Assembly: GCF_004363075.1 (NCBI RefSeq)
Contig: NZ_SNYN01000001.1
Location: forward strand, 749,602-813,601
Origin: Actinorugispora endophytica
GTDB lineage: Bacteria; Actinomycetota; Actinomycetes; Streptosporangiales; Streptosporangiaceae
Length of the DNA: 64,000 bases
Direction of reading: 5' to 3'
Positions 1-8,553 of the stretch are shown piece by piece. The notes under the pieces were generated by a model. It saw only the letters and a list, made by a program, of their open reading frames with translations, searched no databases and was not told the origin of the DNA. A program made the position numbers and the translations under genes. Positions within the stretch are counted from its first letter, which is position 1, and every line of letters starts with the position of its first letter.

Positions 1-186
1 GGTCGTGCGGAGCTGGGCCACGGCCTTGCGAACCGTGCCCGAGGAGACGCCGTAGCGCTCCATCAGCGCGGTCTCACTCGGGATCTCCTCAGCGGGAGCC
101 AGACGTCCCGCTCTGATCCGCTCTTCGATGTCGTCCGCGATCTGGAGGTACCGGGGCTTCGCGGACCGCGCCCCTACAGTGCTCAC
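1..186 (-). CDS. GntR-family transcriptional regulator, N-terminal part (runs off window)
   Basis: Only the first 62 codons are inside the window; the gene continues beyond position 1. The visible part is a winged helix-turn-helix of the GntR type: a basic start, then a PRYLQIADDIEERI helix, the IPSE turn, and the recognition helix around YGVSSGTVRKA. Both GTG (186) and ATG (189) are possible starts; AAGGA lies 5 nt before the GTG but only 2 nt before the ATG, so GTG is preferred. It is divergent from a NUDIX gene 33 bp away, so it probably controls the shared spacer. In pSAM2-like integrative elements the KorSA repressor is of this family, which fits the tRNA-Pro fragment further right. The effector domain cannot be seen. 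Confidence 0.8.
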   Translation of the reverse strand, partial: MSTVGARSAKPRYLQIADDIEERIRAGRLAPAEEIPSETALMERYGVSSGTVRKAVAQLRTT

Positions 187-219
187 CATAGTCCTTCTAT
201 GCCTCCTATGCTCCTGTAC

Positions 220-666
220 ATGAGTAACAGCCCCGGAGACAAGCCGTCAACGCCGCTGCACTCCGTGTCCGTGGCGGGAGCCGTCATCCGCGAGGACGGG
301 CGGATGCTGGTGATCAAGCGCAGGGACAACGGCAACTGGGAACCACCAGGCGGAGTACTGGAGCTCAACGAGACCCCCGAGGAGGGGGTTGTCCGCGAAG
401 TCCTGGAGGAGACCGGTATCCACGTCGAGGTGGAACGGCTCACAGGCGTCTACAAGAACATGGCACGCGGAATCGTTGCCCTGGTCTTCCACTGTAAGCC
501 ATCCAACGGCACAGAACGACCAACCAGTGAAGCAATTGCAGTCAAGTGGATAAGCCAGAAAGAAATTGAGGAAAAAATGCAAGAAGTCTACGCAATCCGC
601 CTGCTCGACGCCCTTACGAAAGACGACCCTCACATTCGAAGTCACGATGGGAAAAATATATTCTAG
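220..666 (+). CDS. NUDIX hydrolase, Pif-like in context
   Basis: A 148-aa protein with a complete Nudix box (GGVLELNE, then REVLEETGI), the Mg-binding motif of hydrolases of nucleoside diphosphates linked to another moiety. In-frame ATGs lie at 199, 208 and 220; the third is chosen because homologous domains begin close to the VSVAGAVI strand, but an earlier, possibly leaderless start is not excluded. The 3' third is visibly more AT-rich than the 5' part. Its partner is the divergent GntR gene. NUDIX genes next to GntR genes are typical of AICE plasmids, where Pif (plasmid immunity) carries a Nudix motif. The substrate is unknown, and the Pif assignment is inference from neighbourhood. Confidence 0.8.
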   Translation: MSNSPGDKPSTPLHSVSVAGAVIREDGRMLVIKRRDNGNWEPPGGVLELNETPEEGVVREVLEETGIHVEVERLTGVYKNMARGIVALVFHCKPSNGTERPTSEAIAVKWISQKEIEEKMQEVYAIRLLDALTKDDPHIRSHDGKNIF

Positions 667-701
667 GAATAAAAAATTCCGCCTGAGGCAACCTTGATAC
701 C

Positions 702-724
702 TGCCAGCGTTGGCAAAAATTTTC
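702..724. terminator. Possible short bidirectional terminator
   Basis: A five-base stem (TGCCA/TGGCA) around GCGT is followed by AAAAATTTT, between the convergent NUDIX and HEPN genes. The stem is short, so this is weak. Confidence 0.3.
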
Positions 725-785
725 CAAGGGAGAGGCGATGGGCAGTTCAGGTCTTACAATTCTCGCCATATTCTTTTAATAGATA

Positions 786-2195
786 TCAAGAAACATTATA
801 AATTGCAGGATAAAAGCGCTTGGCATCTAACTGAAATTGAATATACTTCTGGTGGCTCAAGAAGGCCTCCTTAAGGTTCTCCCCGTCGACCCCTGATTCA
901 ATGAGAAGTTTACAAAGGATAACCCAATGCAGAGAACGAGTAAGGATTATATATTTTTCAATACCAGACCCCTGTACATCTAGCGAAGAAAGCGCATGAG
1001 CCAGCCCGTTCCTAGCCAAGGCAACAGATTTTTTCCACTCGTGCTTGTCTCCACAAACACCCGGAATAAATTCGGAGACCTCTTCTGCGAGCATCAGCAG
1101 GCGCTCAGGGAAAGAGTAGTTCCAAAGGTAAAGATTCCACGCATTCAGGATGGAATCGAGCTCCGCTTTTTCGATATCAAGCTTCTGTAGAGCGCGCGCC
1201 ACACTCCTTTTCCTTGCCTTACTAATCTTTCCCTGCCCGTCAAAAGACCGGCGATGCAACCCTTCGGCCGAAAAAGCGAGCTGTACGAAATTTCCTTCCA
1301 AGGATTTATCTCGAAGTGAATTAGAAAGAATTATTGGCAGCGGACTCAGTCGCTTCGATGCTTCTATCCAACCAGCCAAACCCTCAGCACCAAGCTGCGA
1401 GAAACCCATCAGACAGGGAGCAAATTGGTTCTTTTCTGCATTGCCTCCCTTCTTGAATCCTATGACCTTTAGCCAATTAGAATCCTTACCCTTCTTCACT
1501 TCAAGCTTCCGAAGATTGCACTCTTCTCCGTACATGAGGCTGAGAAGTGATGCCATAGGCCAGCACAGATTCGTTTTTATATCGAACTCTTTCAAAGGAG
1601 AAGCAAACTTGGCAAGAGCCCACGTTTCTGTAGACACTTTGACACCACTCAAACTGGGAAAACTTCTAGTCAGATACTGATCAAAACAGAGGTCCCCCAA
1701 ACCTCCACCGAGAGGAATAGACTCAAACTCAGGAAATACATACTTGAAATTAAACTCCTCCTCTCCGTCTTTACCCTTCCACATCAAGCCACTACGGCCA
1801 ACCCAGTTGGTCAAATTATCGATCGAAAACTTCGCCTCCTGGTACTCCTCATCCACCCCAGTAATAAGATCCCCTTGAACTGCGTAGTCAAAAACTACTT
1901 TCTCACGTTCGAAAGTGCCCTGGTTAAAGGTATCTATTTTTGAGGAAGCGACCGTTCCACCCACGAGAGACACATGCCAAAGGCGGCCAGAAAGAATTCC
2001 ATGAATTACGGGAATCTTCCCCGAACTTACACCAAAATTACCCCCAGGAAGATGCTCTGAGATTGACCCAATAAGCTCAATCCTGGGCCACCCTTCGCCG
2101 AAAATAAAATACCCAGGAACTGAATTTTCTTTTTCTCCAGGCAGCCAGAACTTGCCTTCAATTTTCTCTTTTTCATAGGTATAAATATTTGACAT
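786..2195 (-). CDS. ApeA-like HEPN-domain anti-phage protein
   Basis: A 469-aa protein. The N-terminus (GKFWLPGE..., then PGYFIFGEGWPRIELIGSI) has the pattern of the ApeA N-terminal domain found in HEPN abortive-infection proteins. The C-terminal helical part carries the HEPN RNase motif R-x4-H as RNGLAH at residues 395-400. Proteins of this type are single-gene defence systems thought to cleave RNA after phage sensing. The gene is markedly more AT-rich than everything to its right and uses codons such as AAA, AAT and ATA that are rare in the host, so it was recently acquired. AGGAACC lies just before the ATG. It sits as cargo between the GntR/NUDIX pair and the tRNA-Pro fragment. Family recognition is by eye; the HEPN motif is clear, the N-terminal match less certain. 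Confidence 0.7.
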   Translation of the reverse strand: MSNIYTYEKEKIEGKFWLPGEKENSVPGYFIFGEGWPRIELIGSISEHLPGGNFGVSSGKIPVIHGILSGRLWHVSLVGGTVASSKIDTFNQGTFEREKVVFDYAVQGDLITGVDEEYQEAKFSIDNLTNWVGRSGLMWKGKDGEEEFNFKYVFPEFESIPLGGGLGDLCFDQYLTRSFPSLSGVKVSTETWALAKFASPLKEFDIKTNLCWPMASLLSLMYGEECNLRKLEVKKGKDSNWLKVIGFKKGGNAEKNQFAPCLMGFSQLGAEGLAGWIEASKRLSPLPIILSNSLRDKSLEGNFVQLAFSAEGLHRRSFDGQGKISKARKRSVARALQKLDIEKAELDSILNAWNLYLWNYSFPERLLMLAEEVSEFIPGVCGDKHEWKKSVALARNGLAHALSSLDVQGSGIEKYIILTRSLHWVILCKLLIESGVDGENLKEAFLSHQKYIQFQLDAKRFYPAIYNVS

Positions 2196-2236
2196 GAGGT
2201 TCCTATGCTTGCCGAGTTGAGCTGTACCGAATCAAG

Positions 2237-2325
2237 GCGACGGCGCTTCGCGCCGTCGCGGCGGTTGGGCTGGGGCTCCGGCTGCGGGCTGCCGCCCGGT
2301 CCGGAGCCCCAGCCCAACCGCCGCG
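2237..2325. repeat. Two nested, competing hairpins
   Basis: The first hairpin has 10-bp arms (2237-2246 and 2250-2259) around a TTC loop. The second has perfect 25-bp arms (2257-2281 and 2301-2325) rich in GGTTGGGCTGGGGCTCC around a 19-nt loop. The two overlap by three bases, so only one can fully form. They lie upstream of the HEPN gene, inside the presumed element. Role unknown; an element-specific replication, transfer or terminator structure is possible. Confidence 0.75.
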
Positions 2326-2960
2326 AGGGTTGAGGGCCGCTATGGACATCCCAGCACAGCAGTAAACGGTGAATCATGACATCGCAAAAAATGACGTACC
2401 GTGACATCTTCGTGTCGCCTGTAGTGCTGCCTATGGTTGCCGGTGTGCTCGGATCGCGTGGCACTCGATCGCGCGACCCGAGCTGTCTGTGGTCCAAGCC
2501 CCGGCGCGATCGAGCACCACGCCCCGAGCCCGTGGTCACCCGCCGCGGTGGTTGTCGGGAGCGCACTGCCCCGCCGCCTTGTCCCCGACCGGTCAGCGCC
2601 ACCACCCGCGAACCGCAGGAAAGCACACAGCCAGTGATGGGGCCGGCCAATCTCCCCATGCCAGTTCCGTGCCAGATACGGGAGTGCTTCAGAGGAAACC
2701 ACGGGGAATCAGCGGCACATCAGCCGCAACAGCACAGGTCAGCGAAACACCAGCTCAGCGATAAACCGCCCCGGCCGCTTCCCAGGCTAAAACTATGCGC
2801 GCCTCCGCTAGGTGCAGGAACCGCTAGCCGTTCCAATGCACATTCAGTGCACATGGCTCCGGGAGGGGCCCAGAAGCGGTGAGAACCGACGGGGACGAAC
2901 GACGAGGTCAGGGCCGGCTTCCGGGGTCCGTCCACCGGTCACCGCAGGCCCCCGGTACGG
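2326..2960. other. Stretch without a recognisable gene, inner side of the attachment site
   Basis: Several reading frames are open here on both strands, but none has a convincing start, ribosome site or recognisable motif; they look like high-GC shadow frames. Around 2376-2410 there is an AT-rich patch with repeated TGACATC/TGACGT words that could be a promoter or protein-binding area. No integrase or excisionase gene is visible, so they would have to lie at the other end of the element. Confidence 0.5.
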
Positions 2961-2996
2961 GAAGAGGTCGTGGGTTCAAATCCCGCCACCCCGACC
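2961..2996 (+). other. 3' fragment of tRNA-Pro: attachment-site remnant
   Basis: These 36 bases contain the 3' side of a tRNA: the end of the anticodon stem/variable region, a complete T-arm (GTGGG-TTCAAAT-CCCGC), the 3' acceptor strand CACCCCG, and ACCA. This is the 3' third of an actinobacterial tRNA-Pro. The 5' acceptor strand (CGGGGTG), the D-arm and the anticodon loop are absent upstream, so it is not a working tRNA. Such a fragment is what site-specific recombination at a tRNA 3' end leaves at one junction. pSAM2 and related AICEs use tRNA-Pro. Confidence 0.8.
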
Positions 2997-3000
2997 AGCC

Positions 3001-3031
3001 AAAACGCCGGTTCCAGTGGAACCGGCGTTTT
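3001..3031 (+). terminator. Rho-independent terminator of the tRNA-Pro locus
   Basis: A perfect 14-bp stem (3001-3014 with 3018-3031) closes on an AGT loop, starting with AAAA and ending in TTTT. It lies 4 nt after the tRNA fragment. It is probably the native tRNA terminator, marking the chromosomal side of the junction. Confidence 0.85.
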
Positions 3032-3146
3032 GCGTTGAGAGGCCAAACAGGAAGCCACTCCGCTTCCGGCGTGGTTCACAGTGGTGGTCGCTGTCCTGCT
3101 CGCGTGCGGCAGAAGACCGGCGACCGGCGAGGCCGTGCGGGCCGAC

Positions 3147-4085
<939 letters not shown>

Positions 4086-4154
4086 GGCACTCACCTGTCC
4101 GAAGAGACGGCCATCCGGAGTGGAATGACCTTTCCAAGACCATAGGTAGGACAT

Positions 4155-4176
4155 AATTGGAATGTCAATTCCAATT
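4155..4176. promoter_or_regulatory. TetR-type operator palindrome
   Basis: Perfect 9-bp arms AATTGGAAT and ATTCCAATT are separated by GTCA. The site lies 17 bp before the TetR start and 70 bp before the esterase start, so one dimer site could control both genes. The sequence resembles LmrA/YxaF-type operators. Confidence 0.75.
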
Positions 4177-4192
4177 TGGGTAGCGTGGGCAT

Positions 4193-4828
4193 ATGAGCGC
4201 ACCAGTGAAGGCCGGGGAGTCGAAGAGCCAGCGGCTCACCAAGGGCGGCCGCAAGACCCGCGAACGCATCATCGAGGCCGCTGCGGAACTGATGTTCCAC
4301 CACGGCGCGGGAGGCACGAGCATCCCGGACATCCAGGCGGCCGCCGGGGTCAGCGCGTCGCAGATCTACCACTACTTCGGCGACAAGCAGGGCTTGGTCC
4401 TGGCGGTCATCGACCACCAGACGGACACCCGGCTCGCCCAGCAGCGTCCGCTGCTGGACAGCTTGGACAGCATCGAGGCCCTGCGCGAGTGGTGCGACAG
4501 CGCAGGGAACCGGCAGGACGCAAGAGGATGCGAGGGCGGCTGCGAGATCGGCTCGCTCGCCAGCGAACTCGCCGACAGCGACCAGTCGGCGCGGACCAGC
4601 CTCATTTCTGCCTTCGACCGGTGGGAAGACCCCATCAGGTCGGGACTCGCGCGCATGCAGGCACGAGGCGAGCTGAGCGAGCGCGCCGATACCGCCGCGC
4701 TCGCCACCGCCCTGCTGGCCGCCATTCAGGGCGGCATGCTGCTGTCCCAGGTCCGCCGGTCGAGCACCGCCTACCGGCAGGCCGTGTCAGCGGTGATCGA
4801 CCACATCGAGAGCTATCTCGTCCGGTAG
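4193..4828 (+). CDS. TetR/AcrR-family repressor (LmrA/YxaF-like)
   Basis: A 211-aa regulator. Residues about 20-70 form the TetR helix-turn-helix, with the signature TSIPDIQAAAGVSASQIYHYF. The C-terminal ligand domain has a Cys-containing GCEGGCEIGSLASEL segment as in the LmrA/YxaF group. There is almost no leader: the ATG comes 16 bp after the palindromic operator and no clear ribosome site is present, so the mRNA is probably leaderless. It most likely represses itself and the divergent esterase. Ligand unknown. Confidence 0.87.
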   Translation: MSAPVKAGESKSQRLTKGGRKTRERIIEAAAELMFHHGAGGTSIPDIQAAAGVSASQIYHYFGDKQGLVLAVIDHQTDTRLAQQRPLLDSLDSIEALREWCDSAGNRQDARGCEGGCEIGSLASELADSDQSARTSLISAFDRWEDPIRSGLARMQARGELSERADTAALATALLAAIQGGMLLSQVRRSSTAYRQAVSAVIDHIESYLVR

Positions 4829-4891
4829 CGGCTCGGGTGCGCCAGCTCACCACTGACACCCTTTGACCTTCTGATACAGAGTTCAGAAACA

Positions 4892-4945
4892 GGCACTGGT
4901 ACTGCCCGTCGCCTCGACGAGTGGGTGACGGGCAGTGTCAGTGCC
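4892..4945. terminator. Hairpin behind the TetR gene
   Basis: Nineteen-base arms with two mismatches (GGCACTG..ACTGCCCGTC and its complement) surround a 16-nt loop, 63 bp after the TetR stop. No U-run follows, as is usual in this group. Confidence 0.6.
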
Positions 4946-4988
4946 GTGCCGTTGAAGCGGGTGTCGCCCCTTCCGCCAGCTCTCGTTG

Positions 4989-5131
4989 TCAAGTGGCCCT
5001 TGCGACGAGGGCAGCGGCGAGGAAAGCACGCCATCCGGCGGAGTCAAAGAGGAGCGCGCCGAGGTGGCGGTTCCGAGTGTCGCGCACGGCGGGCGCTCCG
5101 GGATGCCAGCGACCTCGACACAGGAATCACC
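4989..5131 (-). pseudogene. Frameshifted DUF397 remnant
   Basis: Read on the minus strand, one frame gives GDSCVEVAGIPE and another continues with VRDTRNRHLGALLF and AGWRAFLAAALV before a stop. Together these match the C-terminal half of the DUF397 proteins encoded at 7935 and 14823. The N-terminal part and start codon are missing and at least one frameshift is present. From 5132 to 5400 no gene is evident. Confidence 0.75.
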
Positions 5132-5400
5132 GGCCCCTCAGCTGCCCGTACTCGAGAAGATCTTCCGATCACCGTTCTCCACCCAGTCTTGACCGGAAGT
5201 GGTCAGCGGCAGAGTGCACCGGGTGTTCATTGGTTCCACTTCAAGGACGCAAACATGCAGGTAGAACCTGCAATGGATCACCGATCAGGGACAACCACCG
5301 CTCTTTGCCGCCAGCTCCGCTGATCATTCCCTCTTCGCATTTGATTGGTTTCTCTGCGTTATCGTTGCTGTTCGTCGGACACGAGGGCAGGGGAGTGGTC

Positions 5401-5760
5401 ATGCGCGGTGGGCTTCCGGGGTCGTTGAAGATCGTGCGGGGCCTGCTGTTCACCTACACCGCGATCACCGCCCTGACGGTTCTCGGCGGGTTGCTGGCCT
5501 TCGGGGTGTCCCCCGAGGTCCTGGGGGCACTCGCCTACCTGGCGATACCCGGGACCATCGCCCTGGTCTGCGCACTTCGGACGCCCAGAGGCGGCCGAGG
5601 TCTGCTGTGGGGGATCGTCGTCCTGCAAGTGGTGCTGATTCTGCTGGGGATCGGTCGACTGGGAAACGGTGAGCCCCAAGGGCTGACCAACCTGGTCCTT
5701 CCCGCCCTGGTCCTCTTTTTCGTGCTGCTCAGACCATCCCGGGACCGCCTGAGCGGCTGA
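5401..5760 (+). CDS. Small four-helix membrane protein, unknown function
   Basis: A 119-aa protein, almost entirely four hydrophobic segments (about residues 11-32, 38-57, 66-84 and 95-111) with short basic loops. The start ATG has AGGGGAG 8-14 nt upstream. It lies 51 bp before the toxin gene in the same direction and has no terminator after it, so it may be co-transcribed with the toxin and immunity genes. I do not recognise the family. A role in secretion or membrane anchoring of the toxin is only a suggestion from position. Confidence 0.7.
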   Translation: MRGGLPGSLKIVRGLLFTYTAITALTVLGGLLAFGVSPEVLGALAYLAIPGTIALVCALRTPRGGRGLLWGIVVLQVVLILLGIGRLGNGEPQGLTNLVLPALVLFFVLLRPSRDRLSG

Positions 5761-5811
5761 GCCCGCCCGAGACCTGCCTCCTCCCCCACCCCCTGAGACT
5801 GGTGGATCGCA

Positions 5812-7443
5812 GTGCTGCGCAGAATCCACAGCCCCGATCGCGGTGTGAGCATCACCGAGTACTCCGCAGTCATCGTGCTGGTCGCCGCCATCGTGGCGGC
5901 GCTGTCCAACACCGGCATCACCACGACGATCACCACCTCCCTGTACTCGGGGGTGAACCGGGTTCTCGGTGACGGGAACGCGCTCCCTGACGGCGACGCA
6001 GCCGCAGGCGATCCGGCGAGGGAACCGCTGCCTGCTGCTTCGGTGGGTCCCGACGGCGAGGTCACTTACTCGGGTGACAGCCGCAGCCCTGAGCAGGACC
6101 AGCGCAACGAGTTCCGCCTCGCGTTCAACGGTGGCATCGCTCCTGAGGACGTCGACCCCGACGACTTGGTGAACGAGAACGACGTCGTCATCCCCGACGA
6201 CCACGCCGCAGCCGATGACGAGGGCAAGCCTTGGTGGCTGTCACTCCTGGACGCGCTGGACGGCAGCGCCGGCATTCTCGAACGGTTCGCCGAAGCCCTG
6301 GGCACCAGCGTCTCCAATGACATCCAGGGCATGATCGACTCCCTCACGACCAACCCGGTCGACAGCGTCCTGGGCCTGGTCGACACCATCGTCAACGACC
6401 CGGTCGGCCTGCTGTTCAGCGACGAACTACGCGACACCTGGGCTGAAGGCGACTGGCCCGCCATCATCGGCCATGGTCTGTGGGAGATCGGAAGCTGGCT
6501 CATTCCCGGGGCCGGAGCGGTCATGAAGGTCCTCAAGTTCCTCGGCAAAGGCCCAGACGCACCCGGCCGACCGCCCGACACCGAATCCGGTGGAGGACCG
6601 AACACCGACAGCGAGGACGTTGAGGGTGGCGAGGATCAACCAGACGAGGGAAACGGAGCGGACGAAGGGGATCGGAACTCCGAAAGCACGCCGTGCGCGG
6701 GCAACAGCTTCCCGCCCGGCACCCTCGTTCTGCTGGCCGACGGCACGCACACCCCCATCGAGGCCGTCATGGTCGGGGACGAGGTGTGGGCCACCGACCC
6801 GACCACCGGCGAGTCCGGTCCCCGTGAGGTCACCCGCCTGATCACCGGCAGCGGGGAGAAAACCCTCGTCGAGATCACCGTCACCGACGACACCGGCACG
6901 ACGGGAAGAGTCACCGCCACTGCAGCCCACCCGTTCTGGCTCCCCGACCGCCGACGGTGGGCCGATGCCATCGACCTGGCCCCCGGCGACCGACTGCACA
7001 CCTCCACCGGAGCCCGGGTCCGGATCACCGCGACCGAGTCGCGGCCCGCCACCGACCAGCAGGTGCACAACCTGACCGTCGACGGTCTGCACACCTACCA
7101 CGTGGCAGTTGGTCAGGTGGACGTGCTCGCACACAACAACGGGTGCGGCGTAACCTACACCGACAAACAGCTGCAGAAGAAGTTCAAGCACGCACAGGAT
7201 TTCGGCATTTCAGGCGACTACAGCAGGGCGAAAGCCGACGAGTTCAGAGAGGCCCTCGACAACCACATCGACTCCCCCGGGACGGTCCAGATACAGGGGA
7301 CCTACCACAGGGAACCGGTCACCCACTTCCTCGACCCCAATACCGGCCTCAACGTCATCACGACGAGGAGCGGCGAGTTCATCAGCGGCTGGAAGCTGAG
7401 TCCCGGTCAACTCGCGAACGTCCAGCAGCACGGAGGGCTCTAG
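5812..7443 (+). CDS. Polymorphic toxin: Flp-pilin-like N-terminus, Hint domain, colicin D-type tRNase
   Basis: A 543-aa protein with three clear parts. Residues 1-40 look like a type IVb (Flp) prepilin: a basic leader, Gly11, then VSITEY with Glu at +5 and Tyr at +6, followed by a hydrophobic helix. A middle region ends in an acidic linker (about 250-292). A Hint autoprocessing domain runs from Cys295 (NSFPPGT, PIEAV, ATDPTTGE) to LAHNN near 443. The last 100 residues match the colicin D nuclease (KKFKHAQDFG with His460, GTYHREPV, NPNTGLNV-like, SGWKL), which cleaves tRNA-Arg anticodon loops. The start is GTG. The stop overlaps the immunity start by one base. The pilin-type N-terminus suggests export through a Tad-like machine rather than T6SS or CDI. 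Confidence 0.85.
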   Translation: MLRRIHSPDRGVSITEYSAVIVLVAAIVAALSNTGITTTITTSLYSGVNRVLGDGNALPDGDAAAGDPAREPLPAASVGPDGEVTYSGDSRSPEQDQRNEFRLAFNGGIAPEDVDPDDLVNENDVVIPDDHAAADDEGKPWWLSLLDALDGSAGILERFAEALGTSVSNDIQGMIDSLTTNPVDSVLGLVDTIVNDPVGLLFSDELRDTWAEGDWPAIIGHGLWEIGSWLIPGAGAVMKVLKFLGKGPDAPGRPPDTESGGGPNTDSEDVEGGEDQPDEGNGADEGDRNSESTPCAGNSFPPGTLVLLADGTHTPIEAVMVGDEVWATDPTTGESGPREVTRLITGSGEKTLVEITVTDDTGTTGRVTATAAHPFWLPDRRRWADAIDLAPGDRLHTSTGARVRITATESRPATDQQVHNLTVDGLHTYHVAVGQVDVLAHNNGCGVTYTDKQLQKKFKHAQDFGISGDYSRAKADEFREALDNHIDSPGTVQIQGTYHREPVTHFLDPNTGLNVITTRSGEFISGWKLSPGQLANVQQHGGL

Positions 7444-7709
7444 TGGACATTCCCCTGGCGCCATATGCCGACCTGGCCAGGAGCTACGTCGAAGGGGAAA
7501 TCGAGGCGAGGGCCTTTGAGACGGCCTTCCTGCGGCTCTTCAAAACAGACGAACGCCTTTTCGGTCCAGCCGACTACGAAGCTCTCGAAGAGCTTTTCTG
7601 GGCGGTCGACTCGTACTGCGCCGATCCGGAGCTACGGGACGAGCGCGACCTGGACGAGCCCCAGCTGAGGCGCTACGTCCAGGACTTCCTCGACCGGATC
7701 TCCGCATAG
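7443..7709 (+). CDS. Colicin D-type immunity protein
   Basis: An 88-aa acidic protein beginning with GTG that overlaps the toxin's TAG stop (TAGTG). Its pattern (LARSYVEGEIEARAFETAFL, then a central ELFWAVDSYCADPELRD and a C-terminal LRRYVQDFL helix) follows the helical immunity protein of colicin D. It should bind and neutralise the tRNase domain encoded immediately upstream, and tight translational coupling fits a toxin/antidote pair. The small size, acidity and position all agree; there is no other candidate immunity gene downstream. Confidence 0.85.
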   Translation: MDIPLAPYADLARSYVEGEIEARAFETAFLRLFKTDERLFGPADYEALEELFWAVDSYCADPELRDERDLDEPQLRRYVQDFLDRISA

Positions 7710-7854
7710 AAGTCACCACAGAGCGGTTCGTCCCTCCAGTACTGGCGCGGACCGGCCTGCATCTCCTGCAGACGATCGCGGAGGGTCCAGGCCATCTAGC
7801 CCATCAGGGCCTCGGATTCCGGCATCGGCGGCAGCCGTTACCCGAGCGGTTGCG

Positions 7855-7919
7855 CCGCGATCTTGCGTCTTTGTCGGGTCCTTCTGGGACGGCATTGACA
7901 GAACCACAAGATCGCGGCA
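7855..7919. repeat. GATC-containing inverted repeat
   Basis: Twelve-base perfect arms GCCGCGATCTTG (7855-7866) and its complement (7908-7919) flank a 41-nt loop, between the immunity gene and the convergent DUF397 gene. It resembles the GATC-ended palindromes found elsewhere in the window and may terminate both genes. No gene is seen in 7710-7934. Confidence 0.55.
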
Positions 7920-7934
7920 AGACGGAGCAGTAGA

Positions 7935-8126
7935 TCAGAGGGCGTCGTGCTTGGCGGCGGTGAGGAAGGCGCGCCACTCGGCGGAGTCGAAGAGAAGCGC
8001 GCCGAGGTGGCGGTTCTGGGTGTCACGCACAGCGGACGCCTGGGGGGCGTCGGCGACCTCGACGCAGGAACCGCCGCTTCCACCGCTGTAGCTGGACGTG
8101 CGCCACTGGCTGTGCTGGCGGTTCAC
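7935..8126 (-). CDS. DUF397 protein
   Basis: A 63-aa protein of the DUF397 family, small actinobacterial proteins that usually accompany XRE/DUF5753 regulators. Conserved features are WRTSSYSG, CVEVAD, the RDTQNRHLGALLF strand and WRAFL near the end. The GTG start at 8126 follows AAGGAG by 6 nt. No XRE partner lies next to it. About 130 bp of its 3' part is almost identical to the copy at 14823, suggesting recent duplication or gene conversion. The molecular role is uncertain. Confidence 0.85.
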   Translation of the reverse strand: MNRQHSQWRTSSYSGGSGGSCVEVADAPQASAVRDTQNRHLGALLFDSAEWRAFLTAAKHDAL

Positions 8127-8209
8127 GGTAGCTCCTTGCTGATCCGACCGATGAGTTCGACCGATTCGGACGGGTTCAACGCTACCAGGAGCGGCAGTCC
8201 TGCACCTTC

Positions 8210-8275
8210 TCGGTGATCTTGACCTTTTCGGGGCCTCAACCGCTTCCGAGCCCCCGAAAAGGTCAAGATCACCGA
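8210..8275. repeat. Family A palindrome, copy 1
   Basis: Perfect 24-bp arms (8210-8233 and 8252-8275) built on TGATCTTGACCTTTTCGGGG surround an 18-nt loop. The minus strand just to the right (8338-8276) reads MTAFRRITVEPAG, which looks like the start of a DUF433-type antitoxin or similar protein that breaks off at the palindrome. From there to 8553 no complete gene is visible. Confidence 0.85.
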
Positions 8276-8553
8276 AGAAAACGGAAGGCCGACCTCCACG
8301 CCTGCGGGCTCCACGGTGATACGGCGGAACGCGGTCATACGCGACGGGGCGGTCGCTCACGTCGGTGGCCGGTCGGGCGTCGACCGCGAGAGCCGTGACC
8401 CCGCTCTCAGACAGTACGGAGGTCGCCGACGAAGAGTTCGTAGGAGCGGCTCCCGCCGCATTGTGAACGGACCGCTGCGCTGGGTTTACACAGTGAACCA
8501 GGGTTGCACTTATTTCAGATATCGACTGTCAGTGATGAAGGGCAGGAGCCGAC

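Noticed and set aside
2340-2702. Hypothetical genes in the region between the hairpins and the tRNA fragment
   Set aside because: Frames are open on both strands with no ribosome site or motif; none is preferred.
2915-2996. A complete tRNA gene ending at 2996
   Set aside because: Only the T-arm and 3' acceptor are present; CGGGGTC at about 2921 does not give a full acceptor stem, and no D-arm or anticodon loop can be folded between.
8210-8275. CRISPR-like or riboswitch structure at the family A palindromes
   Set aside because: Copies are single and far apart with no spacer array, and arms are simple perfect hairpins; repeat/terminator is the simpler reading.
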